Source: Pelecanus crispus
Taxonomy: Eukaryota; Chordata; Aves; Pelecaniformes; Pelecanidae
DNA length: 64,000 bases
Assembly (NCBI RefSeq): GCF_030463565.1
Contig: NC_134655.1
Location: 4,538,372-4,602,371 of the forward strand
Direction of reading: 5' to 3'
The translations under genes were made by a program, and so were the position numbers. The notes beneath the pieces were generated by a model that saw nothing but the letters and a program-made list of their open reading frames with translations, did not search any database and was not told where the DNA came from. Below, in pieces: positions 50,702 to 63,116 of the stretch. How positions within the stretch are numbered: the stretch's first letter is position 1; every line of letters begins with the position of its first letter.

Positions 50702-52047
50702 ACGACATACAGCATATGCTTTCTACAAAAAAACCCTAGGCAGGCAAGATGTCTCAGATGTTCTAGCCAAGTTAAGTCTGGCATTTCTTGGTTGGGGTCT
50801 GGGGTGGGTTTTTTCAGAGAAAGATAAAGAACAATTCCGAGGAACAAGGACCTTCACTACGAATGCTGCACTACATAATGCAAATCACTGTTTGCATTTT
50901 ACCCAAACTACGCTGCAGGAAAAAGCAGCTTTGACATTACCTTCGAAGGAGGAGAGATTTTTATGTTACAGACTTGTATTTCCTATATAACGCTCAGGCA
51001 TATTCCTTCCAACAGCAAAAGGGTCTGAAGTTGTTATACTTGGCCAGCGCTGCATCTTGCTATCTGCTGTGACTTTGTGGGGAATCATTGTAAACTGGAT
51101 ACCTGAAGCGATGAGTTTAAAAAAAAAAAACCAAACCCAAATCCTTGTGAGGACTGGCAGTTTCCGAGTCAGCTTTGTCACTGCAGAAAACTACTGCCAT
51201 ATCCGCAGCCCAAATTACAAAGTATCATTAGATATCAAACAGTATCTTAGTATCATTAGTATCAAACAGTGAATACCTTAGACATTTAAATAATTGAAAA
51301 CTATGGGGTGGAGAAAAAAATTCAAGCTCCAGAAAGAATTTCAATGGGGGTCTACACAATAGTTCTATATGCCAGCATTGTATCAGTAGATATATGTGAA
51401 ATCTTTAGCTCAGCAAAGAAAATGTAGGAGTTGGCAATCGTGTGGAAAAAAGGATGTCAGAGAAACCAACAAACTGCCAATATTCTTAAAATCCCCTATC
51501 AAGTTGTTAGACCACAGTGAAAGTTCCAGTCAGCTCCCTCCATCTGCAAGGGTTCAGGCAATATCTCTGGAAAACGCAAGCACTAACTTCAGCCTGGACT
51601 TTTTGAAGAGCCATAAGCAATATATATACACACACACATACATCTATATACGCACACATGTATATTTTAAGCTGCAGAAGCTGACTGTCTAATGAACTTG
51701 CGCACTGGGATAACTAAAACGTTATATCAGCCCCACTATCCGTGAGGATTTCCTTCAGTACAATCAGAATTAAGCTGACCGCAACCAAAGTTTCCCCCTG
51801 TAAGAAAGAGGGAATCGTTATGCATATCCAAACCCTTTTATTTAACCTGTCTCAGCGGCTCACTTCCCTCTTTCTGCCTGACCACTGCCCATCAGCAGGA
51901 CTCTGGCCAAGAGGCATCACAGACCGATAGCTTAGAAAGTATTTGGGAACTGCAGTGCTAACTGCTCCACTGCACTCAGCTGGCTTAGGCAGGGTGGGGA
52001 AGGACGGCTGCGTTCCGAGTATGAGAGATTTGCACACATCAAAGCTT
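50702..52047. other. Intergenic region after KCNE5
   Basis: AT-rich sequence without a recognised gene. It holds an imperfect 28-bp tandem duplication (51221-51274) and a short AT/CA microsatellite (about 51619-51665). Confidence 0.55.
51221..51274. repeat. Imperfect tandem duplication of about 28 bp
   Basis: AGTATCATTAGATATCAAACAG recurs as AGTATCATTAGTATCAAACAG directly after it, with a two-base deletion. Confidence 0.85.
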
Positions 52048-52123
52048 CATAGAATCACAGAATTGTTTAGGTTGGAAAAGACCTTTAAGATCATCCAGTC
52101 GCACCATTAACCTAACATTACCA
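52048..52123 (-). mobile_element. CR1 LINE, very short 3' stub
   Basis: CATAGAATCACAGAATTGTTTAG, GGTTGGAAAAGACC, then TTAAGATCATCCAGTC and CCTAACATTACCAA, the last about 75 bp of a CR1, inverted and severely 5'-truncated. Confidence 0.9.
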
Positions 52124-52789
52124 ATGCTTCAATGCACTGGACACTAAAATGTGTGCTTAATGCGTTTTATTTAATGGAGCTGGTTACTAACTGCTTTCTA
52201 CGGCTTCATCCTACAGCAAATCTGAAAGATGGTTGAGGCAGGCCCTCTGAGTCAGCGTCCAGCAAATACCACCAATTACATACCTTAGTAAGCCACCTGT
52301 TTCTCATCCCCCCCCCCGAGATGCAAAATATGTGCAACATGCTGTATGTGGGGCCTACCTAAAGAAAAAAAAAAAAAAGGGCTGCCCTTGTGAAAAAGTC
52401 CACCCTTCATTACACAGTTCACAACTAAGGAAAGCACAAGACCTCCTGCCAAGTAACTAACAAAACATCTAATTCTAATTATCTGCTGTTCTATCTGTAC
52501 CTTTCAATACCTGAAAGAATCACAAGGTCTCGGTGAACTGTAGTAATCTGGGATTTACATCAGCCCATCTGTTCTTACCGTTACGGTTCAACGATGTTTA
52601 AATAAGATAACACCACCGTGCATTAACTGTAGCTTGCACTGGAACAAGAGACACACCATGCATACAGATATGCTTAAATACAATATGCATCTACAAATAC
52701 TTCAATATACAAATGCAATTGGCTATATCCTTGTGGTTCTTCACACATTTCTAATATTCATGGTGTCTCTAGTAGATAATTTTTCAGAA

Positions 52790-54084
52790 TGCTGTAGAGG
52801 GACGCTGCCCTGTTGTGTAGGGATGGGGTCAGGAAGGCCAAGGCATGGCTGGAGCTGAACTTGGCACGGGATGCGAAGAATAATGAGAAGGGCTTCTACA
52901 AGTACGTCAGCCAGAAAAGGAAGGTCAAAGAAAGCGTACCCCCCTGATGAGCAAGACTGGCAAACTGCTAACAACAGACGAGGAGAAGGCTGAGGTACTC
53001 CACAACTTCTTTGCTTCAGTCTTCTTGGCACAGTCTTCACTGGCAGCCTCTCTTCCCACACCTCTCGAGTGGATGGACCGCACAGCGGGGATGGGGGAGC
53101 AAAGTCCCTCCCACTGTAAGAGATCTGGTTTGTGACCACCTGAGGAACCTGAACATACACAAGTCTACAGGACCTGACGAGATGCATCCCAGAGTCCTGA
53201 GGGAACTGGCTGATGTAGTTGCCAAGCCACTCTCCGTGATATTTGAAAAGTCACGGCAGTCAGGTGAAGTCCCCGGTGACTGGAAGAAGGAAAACATTGC
53301 ACCCATTTTTAAGAATGGTAGAAAGGAGGACCCTGGGAACTAACGACCTGTCAGCCTCACCTCTGTGCCTGGGAAGATCATGGAACAGATCCTCCTAGAA
53401 GCTATGCTAAGGCACACGGAGGACAGGGAGGTGATTTGAGACAGCCAGCACGGCTTCACCAAGGGCAAGTCCTGCCTGACCAACCTAGTGGCCTTCTATG
53501 ATGGAGTGACTGCATCAGTGGACAAGGGATGAGCTATGGACATCGTCTGTCTGGACTTCTGTAAGGTCTTTGACATCATCCCCCACAACATCCTTCTCTT
53601 GAAACTGGAGCAATATGGATTTGATGGGCGGACTGTTTGGTGGATGAAAAACTGGTTGGATGGTCACATCCAGAGAGTAACGGTCAATGTCTCCATGTCC
53701 AGATGGAGATCGGTGTCCCTCAGGGGTCCGTACTGGGACCAGTCCTGTTTAATATCTTCATCAGTGACACAGACAGTGGGACTGAGTGCACCCTCAGCAA
53801 ATTTGCAGATGACACCAAGCTGAGTGGTGCGGTTGACACCTGAGGGACGGGATGCCACCCAGAGGGACCTGGATGAGCTTGAGAAGTGGGCCTGTGTGAA
53901 CGCCGTGAGGTTCAACAAGGCCAAGTGCGAGTCCCTACGCCTGGGTCAGGGCAACCCCCGGTATCAATACAGGCTGGGGGATGAAGGGATGGAGAGCAGC
54001 CCTGCGGAGAAGGACTTGGGGGGACTGGTGGATGAAAAGCTGGACATGAGCCAACAATGTGCGCTTGCAGCCCAGAAAGCCAAC
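52790..54084 (+). mobile_element. CR1 LINE reverse-transcriptase fragment
   Basis: About 1.3 kb of sense CR1 ORF2. Translations show the reverse-transcriptase core: [30 protein letters not shown], a [10 protein letters not shown] block, CLDFCKVFDIIPHN and, after a frame change, [10 protein letters not shown]. In-frame stops (for example TAA just after DPGN at 53341 and TGA at 53437) and several frame changes show it is dead. Unlike the other copies it ends inside the coding region (after GCAGCCCAGAAAGCCAAC) without the CR1 3' UTR or ATTCTATG tail, so its 3' part was lost. Confidence 0.95.
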
Positions 54085-57000
54085 CATTTCTAAGTCCTAT
54101 GTTGCGTACTGGTCAAAAACCTTAAAAAACCATGAAGCTGCAAACCCACTGGGACTGAACTGAATTAGATTGTAAGAAGACAAAAATTAGCCACTGAAAT
54201 TCAACACACTTTCTTCCGTCAATAATATATTCTAAGGCACCTGTATTACTGATGCAGGGTAAAAGCGCCATTTAGTCTCCGTAGTCCATTCAATCACTGG
54301 ACACAGAAGGTAACAAGATAGATTTATTTATATTACTAAACCCAACCTTCTGAAGTAATAAGCTCAGCTATCAATGACCTACTTCTCAGTTAGAATCAGA
54401 AAAGCAAAGCTTGTTTAGAAAGACTTAACTATTATTTTCTTCAGCCCACAGAGAATATTGAAAGAGCAACTTCTGGCTTCACTTTCAACATACATGCAAA
54501 AAATATCTTCTGCTTTGGCCCTAACTGCGATTTCTTTGTCCCAGCGCTCCTAACTCTTTACGCTGCATCAGCTGGCAGAGCCTTGCTCAGGATAATTGCA
54601 AAAAACTTGCAAAGCCTTACTGAAATCTACACCTTCAAACACAGCAAGAACTTTGCAATATACCCGGCATTAATTGTTTCTGGAACACGTTTCTAGAACA
54701 ATGTCTGTCTCCACGCAAATGCTGACCTTGCATCAGCATCCTCGTCTTTTCATTGCCAGCAACTAAAAGCTGCTATCTACACTGTGTAAGCGCTCATTAG
54801 TAATTTCATGTTTTAAACAGCAAAATAAAGTGAGCAAATCAGCAGTTACCACACGAACCGCTCCTTATTTGAGTGTTTCATTTCTTCTTAGCAGAGAAAC
54901 AGCAGAGGCACGACAATATGTTCTCGGTGAAAATATTTACAATCCAAGGATCTGGCACAGGTTCTGTTTTACTTCATCCAGGTATTTGTTGGACAGCAGT
55001 CTAAACTTCAGTAACTTTTAAAGGGAAACATCAATTTGAGATTGCTACTCTAGCCAGTTCAACACCGTTTACTGCTTGACAGTGCTCTTGGTAAGGCATT
55101 TGCTATAGGGTTATTATTCCAGACACCTTTTTTTTTACCGCAGCACTGACAAAGAGCTCACAGCCAGCCTGTTCTGCAGTGCCCCAGCACCATGCTGCAA
55201 CAATTGGAACACATAACTCATACCTAGAACACAAGTAGCAAAGATAAGGAAACCACAAATTACTTCTTGTGCTTCTAATATCATAAGAACAAACTATGAA
55301 AACTTACAATAAAAAAAAAGCAGAACATCAGGTAGGTTTTTTGTTTTCATTTTTTCTTAAATTAATCTTACAAGAGGTCTTAAACAATTTCAAAAACTTA
55401 CAAAATATATTCAAGTGTGGAAAGTTACTTTACTGATAAACCAGCATTTCTTTATAATGTGCTTTTCTCCAATCAGGATAAGGAAGCGTATGCCTATCAA
55501 AACCGTCAGAACAAATCATTCATACCACCAGAACAAATCACTTTTCTCCATCCCAAGGAACAGCACAAATATTTTAAGTCAATTTAACCATAGTATACCA
55601 AAAGAAGAAAGCAACATAAAACCAATGACTGGTAAAGACAATACAGGGAATATACACAAAAGAGAAGATCTGTCAGTAGCCACAATTTAGTATGTGGAAG
55701 CGCTCAGCTCTTCAGCTGGCTTCATTTCACTGACCAGTTGTACATGAGTAACTTGGTATCAAACAGCAAAAAAAGGGTAATATTAACTCCTGCTTACAGT
55801 TTAGCACATAAACATGTTCACTTTATAGATGCTCATTGTAAATTTCGGATATTACAGCAGAGTCAGCAACGGGAAACACTAAACCAGCTGGATGGTTTTG
55901 TACTGAACGGAATAAAAAGCATTTGTATGTTCTCTTCTGCTAATTTTGGCACAGAAGTTTTTAACAAGCAGCACAGAGCTGCAGCATCCCTAGCTTCTCC
56001 AGCTAGTATGGAAGAGATTTTTTTGTTTGTGCCATTAATTATTCCATTGTAAAATCATTGATTTAATCTAATAACTACATTATCACTTAGAATGCTCCAT
56101 AAAAATATTTTGTGAAACAGCATTTTCAGTTACAAACAGCAATGGCTAATCATAGTAGTACTGAATTGCCCTAAGTGATCCTCACTGAAGATGATGGAAA
56201 TAGGCAGCGCACAACTGGCACTTCTCCCTAGGCTGAAGCAATTACGTTCTAATAAATTTCTCTCCAAACCCCCCTGTATGCATACCAAGTCCAATTCCAA
56301 CTACACATCTTACTTAGTAAGAGCTTAAACTGGGTTTGTCCAGCCAGGCCAGTTAGTCAGCTTCCTAAGCAATGTTCCAGGTAGTGGTGGCTTTTTTTGT
56401 TTGTTTTTGTTTGGGTTTTTTTTTTTTTAAATATTAATTGCAGAAGTCAGGTTTGAAAGCAGCCTGCATTTGAATAGCATGAAAATAATTGAGAAGAATA
56501 ACATTTGACTGAAAGATTGCCTCATGTATTATAAATCTGCCACTCTGCCTAGAAAAAGCTTAAAAACTACTATACAAATTAAAATTTGAACAAAAATATG
56601 CACTAAGTATTTATTCCCAGGACAAGCTTATCAGGTACAGATACAAGTGTGTGTTCTGGTGACTGCCTTTGAAGTTCAACATGCAAATGCTGCAGTTGCA
56701 CCCATCACTACATTTCACAAGTCAAAACCCGTTCTGCGTATGCAAAGCAGATCTGTAACACTACTTATATCATCAACAGCAAATTGAAAACAAAAGCACA
56801 CCACACCAGTGTCACAGTTCGACAATGCTGTATCAGTAACAGGCAAACTTAGGGTTAAGTTTTCTTTTCAAACTTGTACAAATGAGATCATACAAATATA
56901 TGCACCTCACATATTCTGTTAAGAACAAACAGTAATTAAATAGAGGGATCCTTTCTTCACTACATACAGAAATAACAATGTATTTACAGTTTTCAAAGAT

Positions 57001-58464
57001 TCTGGACTTCTTGCATTTTTTTGCAGGAATTCATATTCTTCAGGGTGAAAAAGTTACACAATAGTTCAGAACATGAACAGCTTCTGAATAGAGACAGGTT
57101 ACTAATTCTGTCTTACTCATGTAAAGACTAGAGTGCCTTAAAAGGAAATAAACCCACCAATTTCACCTAAACATCCCATTATTTCTGGGATTATATCACA
57201 AAGTACAGATGTTTTAAGATGTTTTACACAAGTTAGATATTGTTCATTTTCACAGTCTTCCCGATTTAAGTCATAAAAACAAGAGAGCTGCAGTCGTAAC
57301 CGCTTTTGTATTCAGGTTGCTGCTGTCATTGCAACATATATTAAGGTCAGAGTTACAAGTTCCCCTCGTATTTTCAGTTACAAGCAAGTGTACTCGCATG
57401 TACATAGCTAAATTTTGATTTTTTTTTTTTTTTTTTTTACTCAGCTTAAAATAGAAATGTACCAGTCTGAAACAAATCTGCTGATACTCAGATTTACTCT
57501 TAAGTTCCCCAGTTAAGACAGGCAGTCTTAACCTATAGTCTTGAAAACTATTTTAAAGCAGTTGAAAAGCAAGACACACAAAAAAACCCCAGAATCAGTA
57601 ATTAAAGGTAGTGTTTATAAAGATGATGAAAACTACAGTAAAAATCTGCATGAGAGGAAGATGGTGTTTGCGTTCAGAGCTGTTCTTCTAAGCTGAAAAT
57701 AATCACAGCACCTGTTCTGAGTAACAGTACTGAAGAGAAAAATCAGAGGCTTCACAGTAATACACACTTTCAGTGCCACTTTTTTTACTACAATGTTTCC
57801 TGAAAAGACAGTAGAGATTCAAAACTTGCAGACTGAATATGGGAAAAATAGTCCAAACTTAATAGCGACAGAATTAACAGTTAAAGCAAAGAGAAGTGAT
57901 ATAACTGACCTATTTCTTACACTGTAAGACTTCAAAAGAAAAATAATCAATTTGAAGCCCTTCACATGCATGTGACAAGAGCTGTTGGCATGGGAGCTCT
58001 GAATCATTCAACATGCCCTACATACGAATCAATTTAAATAAACTACAACCAAATTCTGAGAAGCTTAAGCCAAAAGGAAACCTGATGAGATTATTTAGTC
58101 CTTTCATATCAGAGAAGATAATATTAGCTTTCCAATGGATTATTTGAGAGATTACACACTCAGGAGCTGTATTTGCTACTTTCGCAAACAGTAGCAATCA
58201 TTGTCAATCCTTCCTAGCCTCTTACAACCAAGAATAGGTAGCTTTGAGAATTCTAGCTACATGCCACAAGCATCTTCTTCAAAAGAGGGAAGATGCTACT
58301 GTAAAAACAGATCTTTTCAAGTTGAAAAAAAATCACACGTTTGGTCAGAATTGTACATTAAGAGGTTTTTGTGTTGAAATAGTACAGTTTCAGCATTACA
58401 CAGAAGAAGTCTGGATGTGGCAGCATAGCTTCATGTAAGGCATTTTAGGAATGATTCCAACACA
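54085..58464. other. KCNE5-NXT2 intergenic region
   Basis: AT-rich sequence with only short reading frames; a 20-T run lies at about 57420-57439. Part of it, next to 58,464, could belong to longer NXT2 3' UTR forms. No gene was recognised. Confidence 0.5.
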
Positions 58465-58701
58465 GCTCACTGCCTTCAGCATTTTATTAGGTTCAACTAA
58501 CACGAACAACCTCTCACATCTTACGATTGTTTACTACTAGACCCACGGTCACTGAGATCAACCCTGAAACACCTGTAAGACCTTCCATTACGACAGATGC
58601 GACACGAAGAGCGAGCATTTCCCACCCGTGGAGAAGGGCTGTCTGCACAGCTAACTTCAACTCGTCGAATGAGAGAGGTCACTGCCCGCAGCCAGGCCTC
58701 G
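58465..58701 (-). other. NXT2: NXT2 3' UTR (short form)
   Basis: From the stop codon to about 20 nt past a minus-strand AATAAA (58488-58483). The segment next to the stop is CpG-richer than the flank. Longer forms ending at distal signals are possible. Confidence 0.5.
58483..58488 (-). terminator. NXT2: NXT2 polyadenylation signal AATAAA
   Basis: TTTATT on the + strand reads AATAAA on the minus strand, about 215 nt after the NXT2 stop codon. Confidence 0.5.
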
Positions 58702-58880
58702 CTAGCTGGCCCAGTCCTGAAAGCGGAAACAGTCACTGGCGATCTTCCACACTGTGTTGGTAGGCGTGGCCTGTGCTGTCAGCAAGAAGTTCTGATTGAA
58801 GTAGCGCTGCTTGTCGCCATCAAATTTTACCGTCCCACTTGTCACCACGAGGACCGTCGTCTGGCCTTGAGTAGCTTGCT
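58702..58880 (-). CDS. NXT2: NXT2 last coding exon
   Basis: 179 nt, completing the E codon and reading [15 protein letters not shown] to FRFQDWAS and TAG at 58704-58702. Acceptor CCTTGTGAAG. Confidence 0.97.
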
Positions 58881-61233
58881 CTTCACAAGGAGAAAAAGTA
58901 TAAACAGAACAACTCATACAAAGACTAACAGGTAAAGAAGTAGGAAATGTACACAGAAGTTTCACTCAATTCTGGTTATACTAGTTATAGGCTAACAATT
59001 GGTTCCACATTCACAAAAAGTACAGTTTTGTTGCATCATTTCTATACAGACAATGGTGTATTTGCTCACCAACACTGCTTTTTCATGGCTTTTCTATTTT
59101 CATCTCATGTTGTTTATTTTAAAGCGCTGTAACAAAAACCTCAGTTTTTGCTTAGAATAAGCTTTCCTTATTTGAGATATACATATATATTTATATTTAG
59201 CAAGTTGCATACACTTTTCCCCCCCGACATTAGAGATTGTATCTTCTTCACAGCAAAGCAAGTGTGCTTGACCACAGGCTTTTTCCTTACTTATATCCCC
59301 AAAATATCCCTTAGAAGTTGTTTATTAACATCTCAATTATATAAGCTTTTCTTCAGTAGTCGTTAACCAGAAATCTTAAGAGCTTAACATCTATTCTAGA
59401 TGTAAAGAAATCGAAGTACATACAGGGTAATGATTTGTTCCACATTATACTGCAGGTCAGTATCAGAGGCTACGGTAGAGGTCTCTTGACTCTTAGACAC
59501 TGTCAAGGACAACATAACCTGATAAGCCAGACTTTTTCAATACATGAAAATACATCACATATGAATACGATCTTAACAAAAAAGTCCTTAAAGCGTTTTC
59601 CCAGACATGAGAAAAAGTGTGGAGTTGCCGCATCTCTTGATTTGTGCTTCATTTATGCACAACTTGACACTTCAACCCTCAGTATTTTCTCTAAGCTTGT
59701 TCCAAAAAAGAAATACTAAGTGCTACTGTAATTGCAGTTCATTTTCAACAGTTAGAAAAAGACTGAAAAATAAGTAAATCGTAATACAGCCTTACCGTGA
59801 ACGGGCTGGCAGTCCAACACATTAACCTGGAATTCAGTAGATGGCAACATTTCAAAAAATTTATTCAGTTCTTCTTGCCCGGACACTGCATTACCATTCC
59901 AAACTAATGTCGCTTTGTCCAAATAAAGTCTTGTTAAAGCCTGAGTGATTATGAAAATACATATTTAGGGAAAATGCGTAAACATGTACAATGGACAACA
60001 TACAAAACAATATTCTTTGAATCCTTATGTTGTGAATTATTGACTTCTTCTGTTACTTCGATAGATAAAATGCCCTGCTGAAATATTAGCTCCTTTTAAC
60101 AATTAGCGCTCCTGACCAAGAATTAAAACTAACTGAAACATATCCTGCTGTTGCAGAGTGACTCATATGCCTCCAACTTTATATACTGATGAGATTCCTT
60201 TAACAAAGCGATTGATAGAACTGAACTAGTTGCTAACAAAAGGATAGTGCTACCCTTCCAGAATAAGTTTATTGCTGATTTTTTTTTTTTTTTTTTGGGG
60301 GGGGGGCGTGGTGTGTACACACAACACAGATTATGTCAGGAAACTGCAATTTCAGGTAAAAAAAAAAAAAATTTAAAAAAGTGAACAAGACCAGGAACAG
60401 TGGAAGCTTAAAAAGCAGGAACAGTGGAAGCTTAAAAAGAACAGTTATCTGCAGCAGCAGACCAGAACCTCCCAAATGTTTCATAAGCTGTAACAGTTGA
60501 GTAACTGCCTAAGTCTCCTTCAAGCTGTTGATACATCTCTGTCTAACCCCCTTATGCACAAAGTGACTATGAAGTTACATGCAACTGCTGATATTTTCAC
60601 ATAATCTAAAAGTTACTAAAATGCAATTATAATACATTTAAAATTACAAAGAACAGTCTCCACAGCTCTCTCTTGGTGCAAATATCTGTTACATGATACC
60701 ACACCAATGTGGTCCATGAAGACTTTCAGAGCCAGTCTCCACTTTATCCTCAGGCACTCCTGAAGACCCCAGAAACAGAAGCGGTAACTGCTAATAAAAG
60801 AAGTTTGGAAAAAAATAAGCTAAACCCTGACCTCAGAGACAAACAAAGTAAGTTTTATCTGCCTGTACTGACCAAATCCTGTACCTGTAAAACCTAGTTG
60901 GACACAAACAACTATTATCACGAAGAAGTCTAAGGCACTTTCTAAAACGGCCCCCTTTACAACAATGCTGCCCAGTAACATAAAGAATCGTCCTCTACAG
61001 GGCAGTCTAAGCGGAACAGAGGTCTCAACCTGGCCAGTACAATACATGGGAACCAACTTTCAGGTGCTTTCAAGTGCAATGCTACTTAGAAAAGCAAGCA
61101 AAAAATGCACAAGACAGTTCTAACTATTGTCAAAATTTCTACATACTCTTCTTCTTTTATCCATTGTCTCATAATAAATGTTGACAAATTCATCTGCAGC
61201 TCTACAAGCTTGATCCACGTAGGTTTTGAAATC
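58702..61233 (-). CDS. NXT2: NXT2, NTF2-related mRNA export factor (partial)
   Basis: NXT proteins have an NTF2-like fold and pair with NXF-family receptors (NXF1/TAP) to carry mRNA through nuclear pores. Three coding exons are visible on the minus strand: 61233-61147, 59940-59796 and 58880-58702, with GT-AG sites and continuous frame, giving 136 residues and a stop. Exon products: [16 protein letters not shown]... to [27 protein letters not shown]... to [23 protein letters not shown]... to [13 protein letters not shown]. Only the first few residues (M plus about two to five) are missing; the initiator exon was not found up to 64,000. The name NXT2 rather than NXT1 rests on synteny with ACSL4 and KCNE5, on VHEQATQ and [12 protein letters not shown], and on the introns. 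GQEEL...FFEM and the DWAS ending resemble human NXT1 as I recall it, so the bird protein looks less diverged. Confidence 0.94.
59796..59940 (-). CDS. NXT2: NXT2 middle coding exon
   Basis: 145 nt, from [16 protein letters not shown] to LDCQPVH plus one base. Acceptor ATCACTCAG, donor CACG|GTAAGG. Confidence 0.96.
60270..60439. repeat. Homopolymers and 24-bp tandem duplication in NXT2 intron
   Basis: A run of T then G at 60279-60306, a poly-A at 60358-60371, and a perfect 24-bp unit (CAGGAACAGTGGAAGCTTAA plus AAAG) repeated twice at 60392-60415 and 60416-60439. Confidence 0.92.
61147..61233 (-). CDS. NXT2: NXT2 coding exon (first visible)
   Basis: 29 codons, D1-F-K-T-Y-V to TMDKRRR, phase 0 at both ends. 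Acceptor CTCTCCAG, donor AGAAGA|GTATGT. Confidence 0.95.
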
Positions 61234-61669
61234 CTGGAGAGAAGAAATCATACCAAATTACTTCAGTTAGGCAATTTTATGCAACCTTGTCATCTACGCA
61301 ATTTCTCCAGCAAGTCACTTTGGTTGGTCCTTTCCATCCTCACTGAAAGATGATGTCAAATAATGTTGAAATTGATTCCAATCTCATTTCCCACTTGCAG
61401 GAGGTACCAGCTTTTAGCAAGGCGACAGTTCTAGGATTCATTTTGAATGCCAATATATTTATTGTATTTAAATTGTAAATATTTACATTGAAAAATGGGC
61501 TACAGCTGGCTGCAAGTGGTGTGAACATGCAAGTACTCAGCGAAAATATTTGCTGCTGTGATGGCTGTTCTGAAATAAAGTTAAGGAACAAGATTTATTC
61601 AGCGTATTTCTGAAAATCAGCAAGAACCCCATCACGCTGCCACCATAGTCTCATTTTCTAAAACACCTT

Positions 61670-61742
61670 TATATATACATACATAAAATGTAACAATGTA
61701 TATAATTGGATATATAGATATAAAAATGAGAGAGAGAGAGAA
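61670..61742. repeat. AT- and GA-rich simple sequence
   Basis: TATATATACATACAT and a short (GA)n run (about 61728-61740). It lies in the probable first NXT2 intron or upstream DNA. Confidence 0.8.
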
Positions 61743-61978
61743 CATGCACACATGCTGGATGTATTCCGGTATCAATAACTCCAGTGCTATATCCACAGGT
61801 AAAAACCAAACACTTCTCTTCACATCTCGCTACTTCCATTCATCCAAAGGTAACAGCCTTTGTTGTCCCATCGCTGCACTGTGAGCTCATTCGGTTATTT
61901 GCTCAGGTTGTTTAGCTGTTCAGCTCTCGATCTCTTACAGACCCTAAACTGTGACATCCTGGAAAGCAGTTGTTCTGA

Positions 61979-62058
61979 GTTTCCCGTCCATACATCTATG
62001 AAACTGCATTTGGTTCTGTTACGATATTTTGTTTAAAACATTGTCATTTATCATTATT
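61979..62058 (+). repeat. Left arm of 80-bp inverted duplication
   Basis: GTTTCCCGTCCATACATC to ATTTATCATTATT. Its reverse complement matches 62596-62675 at 72 of 80 positions without gaps. Confidence 0.93.
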
Positions 62059-62296
62059 CTATTTCCGCATTATGTTATTAATATTTGCAACTCAATCAGT
62101 ACTTCACAATTTAACTACTTACATTTTCTTGGCAGTCTTTAATGAATATACACCAGAACGACCATGAACAACTCCAGTATAACCACAAAACCCACTTCTA
62201 TTCAGAGCAACCTCCGCACTGCAAAATACTTACCAGCCTATCAAATAATCCCTGCTTACTCCACAAAACCAAATACTCTCACGTTACTACATACTA

Positions 62297-62586
62297 GAAT
62301 AGAATCATAGAATCGTTTAGGTTGGAAAAGACCTTTAAGATCATCCAGTCCAACCATTAACCTAACACTAAAGTGCACACTAAACCAACTAAGGGTAGAC
62401 TAGACTAAACCATGTCCCAAAGTGCCACGTCTGCCCGTTTTTTGAACGCTTCCAGGGATGGTGACTCCACCACCTCTCTGGGCAGCCTGTTCCAATGCTT
62501 GACTACCCTTTCCATGAAGAAATTTTTCCTAATATCCAATCTAAACCTCCCCTGGCACAGCTTGAGCCCATTTCCTCTCGTCCTAA
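62297..62586 (-). mobile_element. CR1 LINE, 3'-end fragment
   Basis: Inverted CR1: TAGAATCATAGAATCG, GGTTGGAAAAGACC, then GGGCAGCCTGTTCCAATGC, stopping at TTTCCTCTCGTCCT. Its truncated 5' end is only about 10 bp from the right arm of the inverted duplication. Confidence 0.95.
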
Positions 62587-62595
62587 AAATTATTA

Positions 62596-62675
62596 AATAA
62601 TAATAAATCATAATATTTTAAACAAAGTATCGTAACAGAACCAAATGCAGTTTTACAGATGTGTGGACGGGAAAC
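62596..62675 (-). repeat. Right arm of 80-bp inverted duplication
   Basis: AATAATAATAAATC to GGACGGGAAAC, the inverted partner of 61979-62058, with eight substitutions. Flanks outside the arms do not match, and no target-site duplication is seen. Confidence 0.93.
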
Positions 62676-63116
62676 TATTCTCTTGATCTCCCGCTGTAAG
62701 GACACGAGCCTGCTCTTCATCTTCCTATCTTCTCCAGCAATTTCTGAACCCACAGGCCAATTCCAAACAAAAATGACAAAGTAGTCTTAAAGACGCTGTA
62801 CGCCAGCAGTGCCAAGACAAACTCTTTGGCACCAGGAGACAAAGAGTATTAGGCCTCCCACTAAGGGAACAGTGATTATAACTCAGCCTGTTATGTTATT
62901 TAAAGTGGATGGCTGTTACCTCTCAGTCAGCACACGCTTGCACACATACACTGCCAAACACACACAACGGGCACAAGGGAGAGCGTTAGAGAAACACCAG
63001 GAGACTGGAATGAGCTGTTAGGGTACCTGCAATCTAAGTAAAAAATAAGCTTTGCTACTTTTGATACTCCAGAGAAGTTCTTTATAACCATAGTGCACCA
63101 TACGTTTTTAAATTCT

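Noticed and set aside
58702-61233. NXT2 as a processed retrocopy
   Set aside because: Introns with GT-AG sites separate the exons, the frame is intact and the gene order is conserved.
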